From the NCBI GenBank assembly GCA_944472155.2, contig OX235277.1:40812758-40876757 (forward strand): a stretch of 64,000 nucleotides of DNA, given 5' to 3'. The DNA comes from Trichobilharzia szidati. Its lineage: Eukaryota > Platyhelminthes > Trematoda > Strigeidida > Schistosomatidae. Under the pieces are notes generated by a model. It had not been told where the DNA came from and made no database searches. It saw only the letters and a program-made list of their open reading frames with translations. Shown piece after piece: positions 30,476 to 41,409 of the stretch. A program made the translations under genes and the position numbers. The first letter of the stretch is position 1, and each line of letters starts with the position of its first letter.

Positions 30476-30980
30476 TGATCAGCCTCGAGCATGGTGAGAG
30501 TTTACCTCAATTCGGATGCTGGGGTGTTCATGTTTCACCGAAAAGTCACATATTTTCACACTACATTCTGACCAGACCTCTCCTGGTCCTATTTCTACCA
30601 CCCGTCGTACCTATTACGCATATAAAAGCAATCGATACTCACGGGAGATATCTGCATCATCCTGCTGACATTTTGGATGTCACAATAGGAACACAAACAA
30701 GGACATGACGCAAGAACCAACTACAAGGGCGTATACCTCATGACAAAAAGACAATAATTAGTAGTTTCCCACACCAGATATGCTACTAAACACATTCGGA
30801 ATACAAAGTGAAAAATAAGCCGGAAATTCTGCCGACATCCCTTGTAACCACGACTCACTCTGCTTGTTGTGTGTTCTCTGTGTCAACCTGTGATAACTAT
30901 GTTTTTACAATTCACGCCATATAACATCAAACAAATATCGATAGCTCAAAGAGCAGGAAGTTTATCATCATAGCACCGCT

Positions 30981-31175
30981 GTGCATCGGTGGTACATCGG
31001 TTAGGACTCTTGCCGACCGTGCACATGGTCTAGGGTTCGATCCCCTGCCGATGCACACCAAGGATATCAATGGTCAGCCTGCAAAATTTCGGCTACCGAT
31101 ATCATATGCTGAAAATTCCATACTTGTACCACCAAAAATACTATGTTGGTTTCAAGCTATAATCAAAATTCAATA
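30981..31175 (+). repeat. tRNA-derived SINE, subfamily B'
   Basis: The same type of tRNA-like head as family B (A-box region 'tggtacatcggttagg', B box 'gggttcgatcccc') but a different body ('ggctaccgatatcatatgct', 'gaaaattccatacttgtacc') and an end in 'caagctataatcaaaa'. It lies only about 65 bp from the donor of the TGDK exon. Confidence 0.8.
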
Positions 31176-31241
31176 AAAAGTAAATAAATTTTTTTAACAA
31201 ATCGATATTTTGCCCCCCCACACACAAAAAAAAAAACTTAC

Positions 31242-31733
31242 ATGTAATGCATATTGAATAGTTTTCCCGTCTATAACAAGTCCAATAGGTTCATTTGCCA
31301 TACCTGGTCTTTTCTTATGTTTTCGCCTAATATATGATTTACAATTTCTAGTGTCTATCCGTGGAGATACTTTATTAATGCTACTATTATTATTTTTACC
31401 ATAATAGTAGACATCAGGTTTAAATTCATTATCAGTATTCGCATATGAATACGATTCTGCTATTGATGTCCGTGAGATTGTATCAGAGATGAAAGCTTGA
31501 ACTCTTGGTAGAATGGAATCACCAACGAATGATAGTCTAGGCTGTTTAATTCCGCTTTGTTCATGAAACATGGGGGGTTGTAGACGTTGTAACTGTTCGT
31601 ATATTTTATAAGCTGTTGACTGTAGATCTTGATAGCCTGTTAATCGTATCAGCGTCATATTTGATGTGAAATGTCCAACTGATTGACTTACTGTGATCGC
31701 TGTCTCTGCTTTATCTCCAGTTAATATCCATAT
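31242..31733 (-). CDS. P4-ATPase exon: TGDK motif and P-domain insert
   Basis: A 492-nt exon, 164 codons, phase 0 at both ends; acceptor ttctacag (AG at 31735-31734), donor GTAAGT from 31241. It opens with IWILTGDKAETAITVSQSVG, continuing the 'AGIQ' end of the previous exon into the canonical AGI.(I/V)W.LTGDK.ETA motif. About 110 residues of poorly conserved sequence follow, including a KNNNSS stretch and a basic RRKHKKR patch that may be a cytosolic regulatory loop. It ends in GLVIDGKTIQYALH, the conserved LVIDG motif of P4-ATPases. Confidence 0.95.
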
Positions 31734-31939
31734 CTGTAGAAGAGATAATTTTGTAAAAAACAAAAAGAAAATAACGCGATGATTATGCCTCAGATTCATG
31801 TTGTTTGTAAAAACAGAAAAAGAATTTTCATTATTGGTGAATTATATTGGTAGGTGATTATATGAATTCGTCATTAGAGAGTAGCCAACGGCTGTCGCCT
31901 CCAAAAATGAACTTCTACGGCCGGAGGGGAGCTGGACAG

Positions 31940-32620
31940 ACTTTGGTATATGTGTAAAACTTGGGCACTGTGGTAGTATGGTAATTCCATATTAGTTTGT
32001 TTATTAGATATATCACACAGTGAAACAGTATTATTTACTGGATGACACAGTTTCAAACAAAATTCATTGTTCATAATCATCTCATCAATTATAATCACAC
32101 TTCTTCGAAACTTGAGTTTTATAGCTTTCTTTGTCTTCTCCTATTAGTCGTCGTAGGGGTAGTAGAATTTTTCAGATATCTGGGTGGGCAGGTGTTGAAT
32201 CATTCCTACTACACGTGTTTGCAGTTGATTCGATAAACAAGCTTCCTTCACCCTGTGACATTAGATTTTGAAACTGTCATCCTATCCCATCCCATCCTAT
32301 GCTGTATGGTTGTGTGTAACTGCATGTAGTGAGTGCTATAGCTGAACTATTCTCTAGATTTCTTATCTTATTCGAGTCAACTAATCTAGATTTTGCTAAG
32401 TTTTTATGCTCGACTAGTCTGACTGCCCCTGTTCTACTACTTTGATCTATGTATTTGACCTGACAGTTATCGCAGGTAGGGTATTAGATAAACTAAATTG
32501 TTTTGTTTTAAAGGCTCCACAGGCAGGATCCTTCAACCGACAAAGCTTGTTTCTAATTGAGTTTGTGGGTGGTTTGAATGCCAGCCACTTTTATTGCTAC
32601 GTTGTTAAGAATTCTGCGTA
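31940..32620 (-). mobile_element. PLE 3' half, reverse copy
   Basis: It begins with the tail ('acttgggcactgtggtagta'), then the reversed C-terminal coding (EEFYTPTT region, 'gattcgataaacaagcttcc') and the endonuclease segment ('gacctgacagttatcgcagg'), to 'gccacttttattgctacg'. It starts about 200 bp upstream of the ATPase exon acceptor. Confidence 0.7.
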
Positions 32621-32621
32621 A

Positions 32622-32880
32622 ACAGAAGCTTCGTTTATCGAATCAACTGCAAATACATGTAATAGGAATGATTCAACACCTGTCCCAGATATCTGGAAAA
32701 TTCTACTACCCTAAAGACGACAAATAGGAGAGGACAAAGAAAACTATAAAACTCAAGTATCAAAGTCGTGTGATTATATTTGATATGATTATGAATGTAT
32801 GTGTACGAAACTTTGTCATCCAGTAAATAATACTGTTTCACTGTGTGATACATATAATAAACAAACTAACATGGGGTAGA
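32622..32880 (+). mobile_element. PLE 3' end, forward copy, inverted to 31940-32620
   Basis: 'gcttcgtttatcgaatcaac' to the terminal block 'ttgatatgattatgaatgta' and 'acgaaactttgtcatccagt'. Together with the previous copy it makes an inverted PLE pair whose tails point outward. Confidence 0.65.
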
Positions 32881-32884
32881 CTTT

Positions 32885-33860
32885 TGTCTTCCTCTCGAAA
32901 TGTTCACATGTGATCGTGAGTCTAAGGCCTCTAAGTCCTATTTGCTACCTTCCTGCGGTAAAGTAGGTCCCTCACAAAACTGAAAGCGGCTGGTGGACAT
33001 GGTGGTCTACCTAGTCAGGGGTCTGGATAACCTTGACTCCAAACCTACAGTGTTCATGGGCTTCCGAATCAGAAAGGACCAAGTGACACATGCGCCCGTT
33101 TTAGTAATCGGAAACTATGAGAACGTAGCTTCTGACTGTGCGTCACTTGTTTGTCGACTCCTAAGACAACTACCTGCTTTGGTGTGCGTATCTAAGTAGT
33201 AGTATCTCAGCCCTCAAGGAAACTATGGGATTATGTGTGGGGCATCTCTCCATGTCCATAATAAACCAACTTTGCCTAGTCTCAAACCCGGAAGAAAGAG
33301 AAGGCTTGGCTTGGGACTAGCAAACTTACCCCGCAAAATCGCTCCAGATGATAGAGAAACTTCAGATATACAGAAAACATAAAATGATTGCTAGTATCGG
33401 AGGGATGGAATAATGTGGGTTGATGATGACCTACGAGAAATCAGTCAGCTAATGTATTTTCTTTCGATGAAAGAAAAAATAAGCATGAAGACATGGAATG
33501 TCCTCATGATGTTCAAAGCTGGTTGGGAAGATTGTTTTGATTGCCAAAGTGATGAGAAGTTACACTGTGGAAGTTCTAGGAACCTGTGGCAGTAGATGGA
33601 ATGTAGATGGACTCTCTGAGTTATTAACTGCAGAGCCAATAATACACTCTGACCACCCAGACGACAACCACGAACACGTTGAAGGAGTGGCTATCATGAT
33701 GTCACCAACAACAAAGAAGGTTCTTATGCAGTGGGAACCAGTCTACTTCGGGAATGTTAATGAGGCATTGGGAAGCCTGCTATAACGGACTGCAGAGAAC
33801 AGGAGTTGTGCAACCGGAGCACTTTGTCCCAAACAGAACCCAAGGGAATAAAAATAACGA
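32885..33860 (+). mobile_element. RTE-like LINE: 5' region and endonuclease start, joined to a 3' tail
   Basis: An untranslated leader (32885-33480) is followed by the start of an AP-type endonuclease in two frames: MKTWNVLMMFKAG (33485-33523), IAKVMRSYTVEVLG, then HPDDNHEHVEGVAIMMSPTT and KKVLMQWEPV. At about 33740 the sequence switches to a LINE-type 3' end ('gtcccaaacagaacccaagg', A-rich). Most of the element is therefore deleted. It is the only place in the window where an RTE 5' end is visible. Confidence 0.7.
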
Positions 33861-34650
33861 GAGAGCCCTCCGTATTGATTCTAAATGAATTCTATTAGTC
33901 AACCTTGAAAACTAGATGACTACCCATCAGCGGTGTAATTCGAATTGTCTTAGTTTGGTTAGATGTTATCCTTAGGAAGCCATGAACCAATCAGTGGATC
34001 TACTCTAAACCTAGAGAAGGTCAGTCTTGGGATTGAGTAGCTCAGTGATAACACCTCTGACCACAACACTGGTTCCAATGCTTCCTGCTAATTGTATCCA
34101 GCCACGTAGCACCGTTTCGAAGTAAGCGAATCAAATACTATTTCTATGTTTTCAAAATGTGTGTTAACTACTATGCAACACTGAAAACAATTTTCAGTTG
34201 GTAACTGCTTGAGTCTGTACCACTTTATTTCTGTCTTGTCAGTAGTATATCAGTGAAGTTTCTCATTTATCGGCACACTGTGGATCATTAGGTTGATGAA
34301 GTAGCTAAGTTTTCTAGGAAGGTGTAAAATGATAACAATGACCATCCGGAAAAAGCTTGATAATTCAAGGATATGTCATAATAGCATCTTAAAATCTTAT
34401 TTAGGTTTTATTATGTTCTCCAAGCTAAATGGTTGAATCACGAAACTTCTGTTGTCTTCCTAGACTACTTGTTCAGTGCTAATTTCATATCACGATAGAC
34501 TTTTTTGATAATATAGTCTTTTGTCTGTACATTTGATGAAACTCGTCGCATTGATGATTTTGGCTTAATCCTCCTCTACGGATGTATCTCTTGATCTAAT
34601 TATTCGTGAAAGCAGAGCTTGTGCTGATTCTTGTGAGGAATTTATTTTTG
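33861..34650. other. Unassigned stretch
   Basis: A tRNA-like 'gagtagctcagtgataac' at about 34035 may be a relic of family C. Nothing else recognised. Confidence 0.3.
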
Positions 34651-34749
34651 ATTGCATGGAGGATTTCATCATGAGCTGACATCAGTTAGAGAACCACTGT
34701 ACTGCAGTTTCGTCCTAGTTTGTGACTCTTCAGCAGTACGCGCCCTACT
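34651..34749 (-). repeat. Family A repeat, short copy carrying an intact ribozyme core
   Basis: Only the tail and ribozyme segment are present. The tRNA-like head is missing beyond 34749. Confidence 0.75.
34694..34739 (-). ncRNA. Hammerhead ribozyme, core intact
   Basis: Minus strand: GTACTG (34739-34734); core CTGAAGA (34733-34727), matching CUGANGA; helix II GTCA/GGAC (one mismatch next to the loop CAAACTA); GAA; helix III ACTGCAGT (34708-34701), a perfect palindrome; A17 at 34700; then CAGTGG, which pairs with GTACTG over five positions including one G:U. The predicted cleavage is between 34700 and 34699. The AGU-A cleavage triplet (GUA) is permitted for hammerheads. Confidence 0.7.
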
Positions 34750-34994
34750 CGAGAATTTATTTTTATCGGTTTGAAAATTTCTAGAGGTTATTTAAAAACA
34801 TTTTTATATTTTCACAAGTTTCCGTTATACCGGTCCTGTAAATTCCGTTCTGGTACTGGAGATACTGTTTAAATGTATAATGGGATCCTCACAATCAGAT
34901 CATTCAGCTCAGAGATCATAACGACAAGTGAAACGTCCACCTGAGCTACTTATTTTAAAATTAAGGCTGACTATTAGTGTTAAGACACTAATCA

Positions 34995-35400
34995 TTTCTT
35001 GCATTTCGAGTGGAACATAGCGCTTAAGCGGCCCAGTCTTTATTCCATGTGGTTCTCTGCCATGAGATTCCACTGGTCCCGTGATTTCTCTTTCAGGCTT
35101 CTATTCCCTTTTCCATATGTCTCCCTCCTACTCACACCTAACACATCACTTCCCATTCCACAAGTCCTTAAGGACTTGAAATATAAAGTCACCTGAAGTT
35201 CTTCTCGGTGTATATTCAATCCCTCTTGGTTTTCTCCCAAATGTTCACTGGGTAAAATAGGTTGTCAGATGTTTCACTGCCTTCAGGAGTTCTTTGTTGT
35301 TGATCCTTACTGTCTGACCACCTGATCTTCAATATCCAGACAGAAAAGCCAGTGACACACTGTCCAACTCTCTGAAACACATGGAAGTAACACTGACTTG
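34995..35400 (-). mobile_element. RTE-like LINE, decayed 3' end
   Basis: In reverse: 'tcgagtggaacatagcgctt', then much later 'cacctgatcttcaatatcc' and 'tggaagtaacactgacttga', in the order of RTE 3' ends (compare 57841-58560). No open frame. Confidence 0.5.
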
Positions 35401-35794
35401 ACAATGGTGCTGAAAAACCTAGATCCTTGTTCCTTGTTCTGAATCCCGTAGATCTCCCGTAGTGATTTCAGATTTTATGAACCACTCCTGTCTCCTCGTT
35501 ATCTTGAACCTGGCTAGCTACAACACTTTGACCCACGTCGCTTGTATGTGAGAAGCTGTTTCTCACATAAGTGAAAGTGGAGGGTTCTTTTAGATTACTG
35601 CATTATCTTTAATTACTAACCTGCAATGGACTCATCAATTCAGATATTAGATTCATGATGTTGATCTTAAAGTAGTAAGCCAGTGGTTACATATTCCGAT
35701 AATCTCAAAGTGAGTTAGCCGTGCATTTCAGTAATTTAGAATGATTCTCAACTACCCATATTAATTAATAGTATATACATTGATATAAGTTCAA
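35401..35794. other. Unassigned stretch
   Basis: No gene or repeat recognised. Confidence 0.3.
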
Positions 35795-37010
35795 AACTTG
35801 GGCACTGTGGTAGAGCAAAACTCCATTATAGATAAGATTTTATTTTGATAAATCACACAGTGTTACACAGTAATATTAACTGATGACCACGTTTCGAGCA
35901 CAATCTGTTGCTCATGATCATATCAAGTTACTCACTGACACAACTTTTTCCTTCATTTATATACATGTGTGGAATTGACTAGATATATTTGAATAAAAAT
36001 CAATATGGGATAATTTACACTCAGGAATAATAATTTGAGTGTTACTGATCAATTACAATCAGATGGGGAATAAGACGAGTGCTTTTATAGTCATAATAAG
36101 TGACTTGTTAGGATGTTGTGATGTACGTGAGATGAAATAGAATCTTAAGATTATTTATTATCCTCTTTTGATTTGACTGGCGGTAATAATATCTTCCATA
36201 TCTCTGGTATTTGCATTGAGTCATTTCTGTTGGATGTGTTGGGTGTAGACTCGATGAACAAGGATTCAGTAAGCAACCTGTCTATCTCTCTCCACCTACC
36301 TAGATTACTTCTTAGAATATTGACCCTCTCTCACCCACCCTATTGGGTGGTTGTGTGTTAATGCATGTAGTGCAATCAATGATTTTTTTTCTAAATTGCT
36401 TATTTTCTTGGGGTCAGCCATTCCCACCTTAGCTAAATTCCTATGTTCCGACAATCTGATTACCCCCGACCTACTTTTTTGACCTATATAGTTGACCTCA
36501 CAGTCATTGCAATAACACACAACCACACAATAGGATGGTGGGAGAGGGTTAAAATTCTAAGGAGTAATTTATGTAGGTGAAGAGAGAGATTGATTACTGA
36601 ATCCTTGTTCATCGAGTCTACACCCAACACATCCAACAGAAATGACTCAATGCAAATACCAGAGATATGGAAGATATTATTACCGCCAGTCAAGTCAGAG
36701 TAGGATAATAAATAATCTCAAAATTCTATTTCGATTCACATACATCATAACATTCTAACAAGTTACTCATTTTGATTGTAAAGGCACTCGTCTTATTTCC
36801 TATCTGATTGTATTTGATCAATAACACTCGTATTATTATTTCTGAATGTAAATTATCCTATATTGGTTTTTATTCCAATATCTAATCGATTACACACATG
36901 TATATAAATGAAGGAAAAAGTTGTATGAGTAACTTGATATGATCATGACCAATAGACTGTGCTCGAAACATGGTCATCAGTTAAAATTACTGTAAAACAA
37001 ACACTTTATA
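35795..37010. mobile_element. PLE palindrome beside an ATPase splice site
   Basis: Left arm (35795-36365) is a PLE 3' end in reverse; right arm (36510-37005) is the same segment forward. Both arms translate to the identical start TGGNNIFHISGICIESFLLD on opposite strands. The spacer (36366-36509) is a piece of endonuclease coding in reverse (GWREYNC..., YIGQKSRSGVIRLSEHRNLA). The right tail ends about 25 bp from the donor of the exon at 37038. Confidence 0.8.
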
Positions 37011-37037
37011 GTATATATATTTGATATTTTAACTCAC

Positions 37038-37343
37038 TTGTATTCCTGCCTCTTTTAATGCTTGTATACAACTTTTCGCCCCAGGTTGCAGTTTATCCTC
37101 AATACCAGTAACAGCTATCGGTTTCATATCCGATTCAATTTTATAGTAACATTCTCTCAATGCACTGACACGAGATTGACCAATTAAACCAGAAGATGCT
37201 TTTAAATCATTAAGTAATTTCATGTAAGCGTCTTTCTCTAATTTACGTTCACCGAATACAAGTGTACGCAGACCATTGATAGCATATTCATTGACATATT
37301 TCAATGCAGAAGTACGTCGTTTACCAGAATTAACAGGACATTT
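37038..37343 (-). CDS. P4-ATPase exon: N-to-P domain junction
   Basis: A 306-nt exon, 102 codons, phase 0 at both ends; acceptor cccatag (AG at 37345-37344), donor GTGAGT from 37037. It reads KCPVNSGKRRTSALKYVNEY, AINGLRTLVFGERKLEKDAY, a variable linker, then KIESDMKPIAVTGIEDKLQP and ALKEAGIQ. The GLRTL and TGIEDKLQ motifs are signatures of P4-ATPases (GLRTL...; TAIEDKLQ), and the final AGIQ joins the IWILTGDK of the next exon. Confidence 0.95.
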
Positions 37344-37766
37344 CTATGGGAAGTTGAAAAACCAAAAAACAAAAACAAAAATGGTGAACAGGTACTTTCA
37401 TATAATCGTTTAAAGTTTAAAAAATACATGGTATTCTGTTCAGATATTGATTAGCTTTCAAATTAGACCTCGGTTTTTGTATTCGTGACTTGTAACTTAC
37501 ACAGTTCAAGGTGAAATTGCATCACTGTTTCCATTGGCAACCAAAAGTATTCAGATCACTATACAATATGGGATCTGCTGGATAAAAAAAGTGGCAATCA
37601 AGAAACCAGACATAAATGACTGAGTGATATGAGTATCTGAACATCACTCACATCAGCCTCGTTTGTTTAATGCAGAGCTCTTCACAGGCGTACCCGGTTT
37701 GATTTGGCTGAGAGATCTGAATTAGTTGAAAGCAACTGAGCACGCCTCTGAGGAGCTCAGCCTCAA

Positions 37767-37948
37767 GCGTCGGTGGCACAGTGGTTAGGACTCTCGCCGA
37801 CCATGCACATGGTCCGGGGTTCGATCCCCTGCCGGCGCACACCCGATATCTATGGTATGCCTGAATTTGGGCAACCGATATCCATGCTGAAAATTCCATA
37901 CTTGTACTGAAAATACGGTGTGGAATCAAGCTGTAAATCAAAAAAAAA
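37767..37948 (+). repeat. tRNA-derived SINE, subfamily B'
   Basis: Head with 'tggcacagtggttaggac' and B box 'ggggttcgatcccc', body 'gggcaaccgatatccatgct', end 'caagctgtaaatcaaaaaaa'. It has the same layout as 30981-31175. Confidence 0.85.
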
Positions 37949-38011
37949 GCGCGAGAGAGAAGGTCATCCTGTGTTTAGATCACTTCTATCTGGCTAGCTG
38001 GCGAGAACTAC

Positions 38012-38373
38012 TGTAACGACAGAAGACAATGGCTAGGCAACAGATCATTTATTGAAAAAAATCAAGAGGTATTTATAGATTTTTATGTGCATTATTATTA
38101 TTAGCGTTATTGTTAGCGGAGAAGCAAACTCTTCTGATTGATTGTTTTCTTGCTCAAGGTTATTCTGTCATCTCTTTGTGGCCGTTTCTTAGAAAATCAA
38201 GTCATCATATATCTGTGAATCTTATTTCCACACTTTAACTCCGCTGTGATTGGCTGGTGAGGCCTTGTTACTGTTTGCTTTTCCCTCATGAGCCTGATTT
38301 AGGACGTGAACATCGATGTAAATTGTTGTCTACAATTTTGGCTTGTAGAAAGCTCTCACCACCATTCATAACA
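38012..38373 (+). mobile_element. Second copy of the solo LTR
   Basis: Begins 'tgtaacgacagaagac' and shares the words 'atggctaggcaac', 'gattg-ttgttttctt', 'ctgtgattggctgg' and 'agctctcaccacca' with 20117-20403. It is about 75 bp longer because of an extra block near its 3' end. No clear target duplication. Confidence 0.55.
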
Positions 38374-38546
38374 ATCAATCAGCGGTATACAGCATGAGAA
38401 AATACAGTATTACGAGTCAATATTAATCAAAGAAACCACTGGGAAGTAATCATAAATGAACAAGTGTTTGTTTTATTCTGGTTTGGGGCTGTTTCGACTT
38501 CTGCATCATTCATGAAGAAATCATTTGTCTGTTAAACATTTAGGAA

Positions 38547-38710
38547 TCTTCAAGTGTTGGTTTGTAGGGATTTGATTGGTTACAGGATTTTCATCATGAG
38601 CTAACATCAGTTAGAGAACCATTGGAAAACCAACTGGGAGAACTGGACAGCTGTTTTGTCCTAGCTTGGGACTCTTCATCGGTACGCACCCACCGGGATT
38701 CGAACCCAGG
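38547..38710 (-). repeat. Family A repeat, 3' part
   Basis: The tail begins 'caagtgttggtttgtaggga'. The ribozyme segment has C3 as A. The tRNA B box is at the right end (gggattcgaaccc). Confidence 0.75.
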
Positions 38711-39071
38711 AATCTCACTATTAAATATAACAAGTTTTAAAGCCTAGAAACGTTCCATTTATATTTATAAATAATGATGGTGAGATCATTTTTGTAAGAG
38801 GCAAAATGAAAATGTGGACTTCGGCACATTTCTAACTAGTGATCTCTCTATCAGAAGAATACATAATTTCAGACAAATGATGGTCTGCCTTGCAGTCTGT
38901 TTTTCCTGTCTTAGTTGATAGAGATTAGGATAAGCAGTTGAGAGGTCTCTGTCTCGAATTGGGTCATGAGTTACGCTTCCCTTTTACCTTCAATCACCAC
39001 CGAATACATATATTTACATATATATTTAGATGAATCTCTTCAAATCTTCTTATATCACGTATTATAAACAT

Positions 39072-39302
39072 TTTTTCCTTCACTTTCCCTAGTGGAACAT
39101 AGGGCTTCAAGCCACTGGCTTGAAGTTTCTGTAGCAGTGTTTATTTTAAAGGATGAGATTGCTAGCCTCATGCCCAACCTTTCCTCTTCACCAGCATTAT
39201 TTCTGGTTCAGTGAGGTAAAGGAGTGCGTCGGTGGCCGCGGATCGAACCCCAGACCATGTGCATGGTCGGCGAGCGTCCTAACGCTATGCCACCAACGCA
39301 GT
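39072..39302 (-). repeat. tRNA-derived SINE, family B
   Basis: Full reverse copy from the LINE-like end ('tagtggaacatagggcttca') to the tRNA-like head ('cgtcctaacgctatgccacc'). Confidence 0.85.
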
Positions 39303-39329
39303 ATAAACGTTAGTTCATTGTAATTATAT

Positions 39330-39430
39330 TAAAAAGACGGTTGCAGCGAAGAAAATTTTCTTCTCGACAAAGTCATCAACACTAGGCTGTACATTCGTGT
39401 AATTATAGTTAATGGGTGAAAAAATTCCTG
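39330..39430 (-). mobile_element. PLE terminal fragment
   Basis: The same terminal block as 13660-13760 and 52240-52330 (reverse: 'cacgaatgtacagcctagtg'). Confidence 0.5.
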
Positions 39431-39711
39431 AATTATTTCCGGTCAAGAGGCAAATAAATGAAATTACAAAGTGTAATAAACAGTAAGACTGGATAGAAAA
39501 ACATAGCAGGATCATAATTATTGTAAAAATTGACCTATTTGTGCATTTAGGGATCAAAAATATGGAAGAAGTAGTAGTAGGAAAATATGCAGGAAGTTCG
39601 GATAAAAACATAATAGCGCAGATAAGAATTTAAAAAAACGTGAAAATAACAGAAATAAGCCTGAAGACAGGATAAGAAAGTTAATGGAGAATTGATATTA
39701 TTGTAACTGCT

Positions 39712-39955
39712 ATGGCAGGGACGCGTCGGTGGCATAGCGGTTAGGACGCTTGCCGACCATGTACATGGTCCGGGATTTGATCCCCGGCCCACGCACTTCT
39801 TTACGTCGCTAAGCCAGAAATAATCCTGGTGAAGAATAAAGGTTGGGTATGAGGCTAGCAACCCTATCCTGTAAAATAAACACTGCTACAGAAACTAGCT
39901 TGAAGTCCTATGTTCCACTGGGGAACGTGAAGGAAATAAAAAAAATGGCAGGGAC
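39712..39955 (+). repeat. Family B SINE with 11-bp target duplication
   Basis: Complete head, body and LINE-like end, flanked by the exact direct repeat ATGGCAGGGAC (39712-39722 and 39945-39955). Confidence 0.9.
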
Positions 39956-40330
39956 AACGGTTCGACGTATTTCTATTGAATACAAAGCGTGGGCTTGAAG
40001 GTTTTGATGGCTAGTGCCTCAGCTATGCCCAGACGCATTGATTTCACTCCCTCTGATAGGTTTGGTCGGATCTTCTGTATGAATTTGAAGGAATTTTCAA
40101 ATGGAACTGGATGTATCTAATTGACAAGATGTTGTTTTACTGAACTATACACACACACTTGACTTCTCTCTGGGCTAACCATGCTGGAAAGTGTCTCCGA
40201 GTGCATTTTACAAGCTGACGCATAGCACTGTCTATATACTCAGCTCTACACGAGCAAGTGAATTATTGGTACATGCATGCCGAAGTGACCCAATGTGACA
40301 GCTTGTCTTTCACAGACTGGTTGAACAATT
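39956..40330 (-). mobile_element. PLE fragment, endonuclease start
   Basis: In reverse: a 'tgggtcacttcggcatgcat' segment, then 'cacttgctcgtgtagagctg' (CSCRAEY), then 'tgcgtcagcttgtaaaatgc' (MRQLVKC). Broken frames. Confidence 0.5.
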
Positions 40331-40519
40331 TCTTGCAAGAAAATTTCACTGGCAGCCTAGCGGCTAAGTATAATGTTTAGTATCAAAACATCTGCTGACC
40401 ACCTCTATTTGAAAAGTCATTCAAAGTTATATCCAGGATCTGATCTAACCGATCAGAGTGAGTGAGATCAAGGCAACTTGGCATAGCTGAGGCAACAACG
40501 ATCAAAATGTTCATGCCCA

Positions 40520-40715
40520 TGTTTTACTCATGTACATAAATGAATGAAGCAAGGAAGTTTTCTGAGTAGTGAATTGATATGTTTATGAGCAGTGGCAACA
40601 AATTGTGTTTGAAACATGGTCATCAGTTAATATTACTGTATAACAAACACTGTGTGTGAATTTGTCAAAATAAAGTTTTATGCATAATGGAGTTATACTT
40701 TACTCTTATATCAAC
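40520..40715 (+). mobile_element. PLE 3' tail
   Basis: 'tgatatgtttatgagcagtg' to 'cataatggagttatacttta', the family's terminal block. Confidence 0.6.
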
Positions 40716-40839
40716 AACGCGCTATAAAAAGGGTGATGTTCAGATAGGAAGCAATTGGAAGGTGTATGAAGAACTGAAAACTAAGATTACTATGGATTAC
40801 ATTACAGCTGCTTTACTATAATAAAAATAATTAATTATC

Positions 40840-41140
40840 AGAGAGAAGACAGGGGCAAAGAACACTATCCGGCGCGGCTGCAGAAAGGAATCAGTGGCCG
40901 TATAAGGAGTGCAATAATCGAACATCTCGTCACCACTATAGGTCATTCCATCTCAACAAACGCCTCCTGCTTCAAAATAATCTACAAAGTGAAGAACAAC
41001 CTGCCAAAGACAATACATTTCCGTCTTCTCTTTGAATTGCAGAAGCCCTAGCTACTCAGTTAGAAGAATCAGAAGTTTGCATACAAAAGAAAATTATTCA
41101 GCCACTTCTAATATCATGGTAACAAGTCTGTTGATTTGAC
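40840..41140 (+). mobile_element. PLE C-terminal fragment
   Basis: A broken frame gives AIIEHLVTTIGHSISTNASC, then FKIIYKVKNNLPKTIHFRLL and FELQKP, matching the region after the endonuclease at 51620-51780. Confidence 0.6.
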
Positions 41141-41409
41141 TTAACGTTTGCTTGTATGCTTAATTTTCTAGCTACTTAAAACTCCTGCGTAATTCCGTAT
41201 TTTATTTTGTTTCCATGTACACCCTGAGTACAACTCTCTCATCAAACTATTCATGTTATCACATAACTCTTCTTTAACAATCGTTTGTGACAACTCATCA
41301 ATTTTGTTACCACTACCCTCTTATATCAACATCCAATTCATCTGAACTCACTAACTGTGTTTTAGTTTGGCAAATTTTATGTACGCATGCACACATACAA
41401 AACAACCAT

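Larger units (their letters stand above)
21539..31241 (-). other. ATPase intron, 9.7 kb
   Basis: It lies between the TGDK exon (donor GTAAGT from 31241) and the GDGGND exon. It contains PLE, SINE A/B'/C, a Gag-like remnant and the second assembly gap. Confidence 0.85.
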
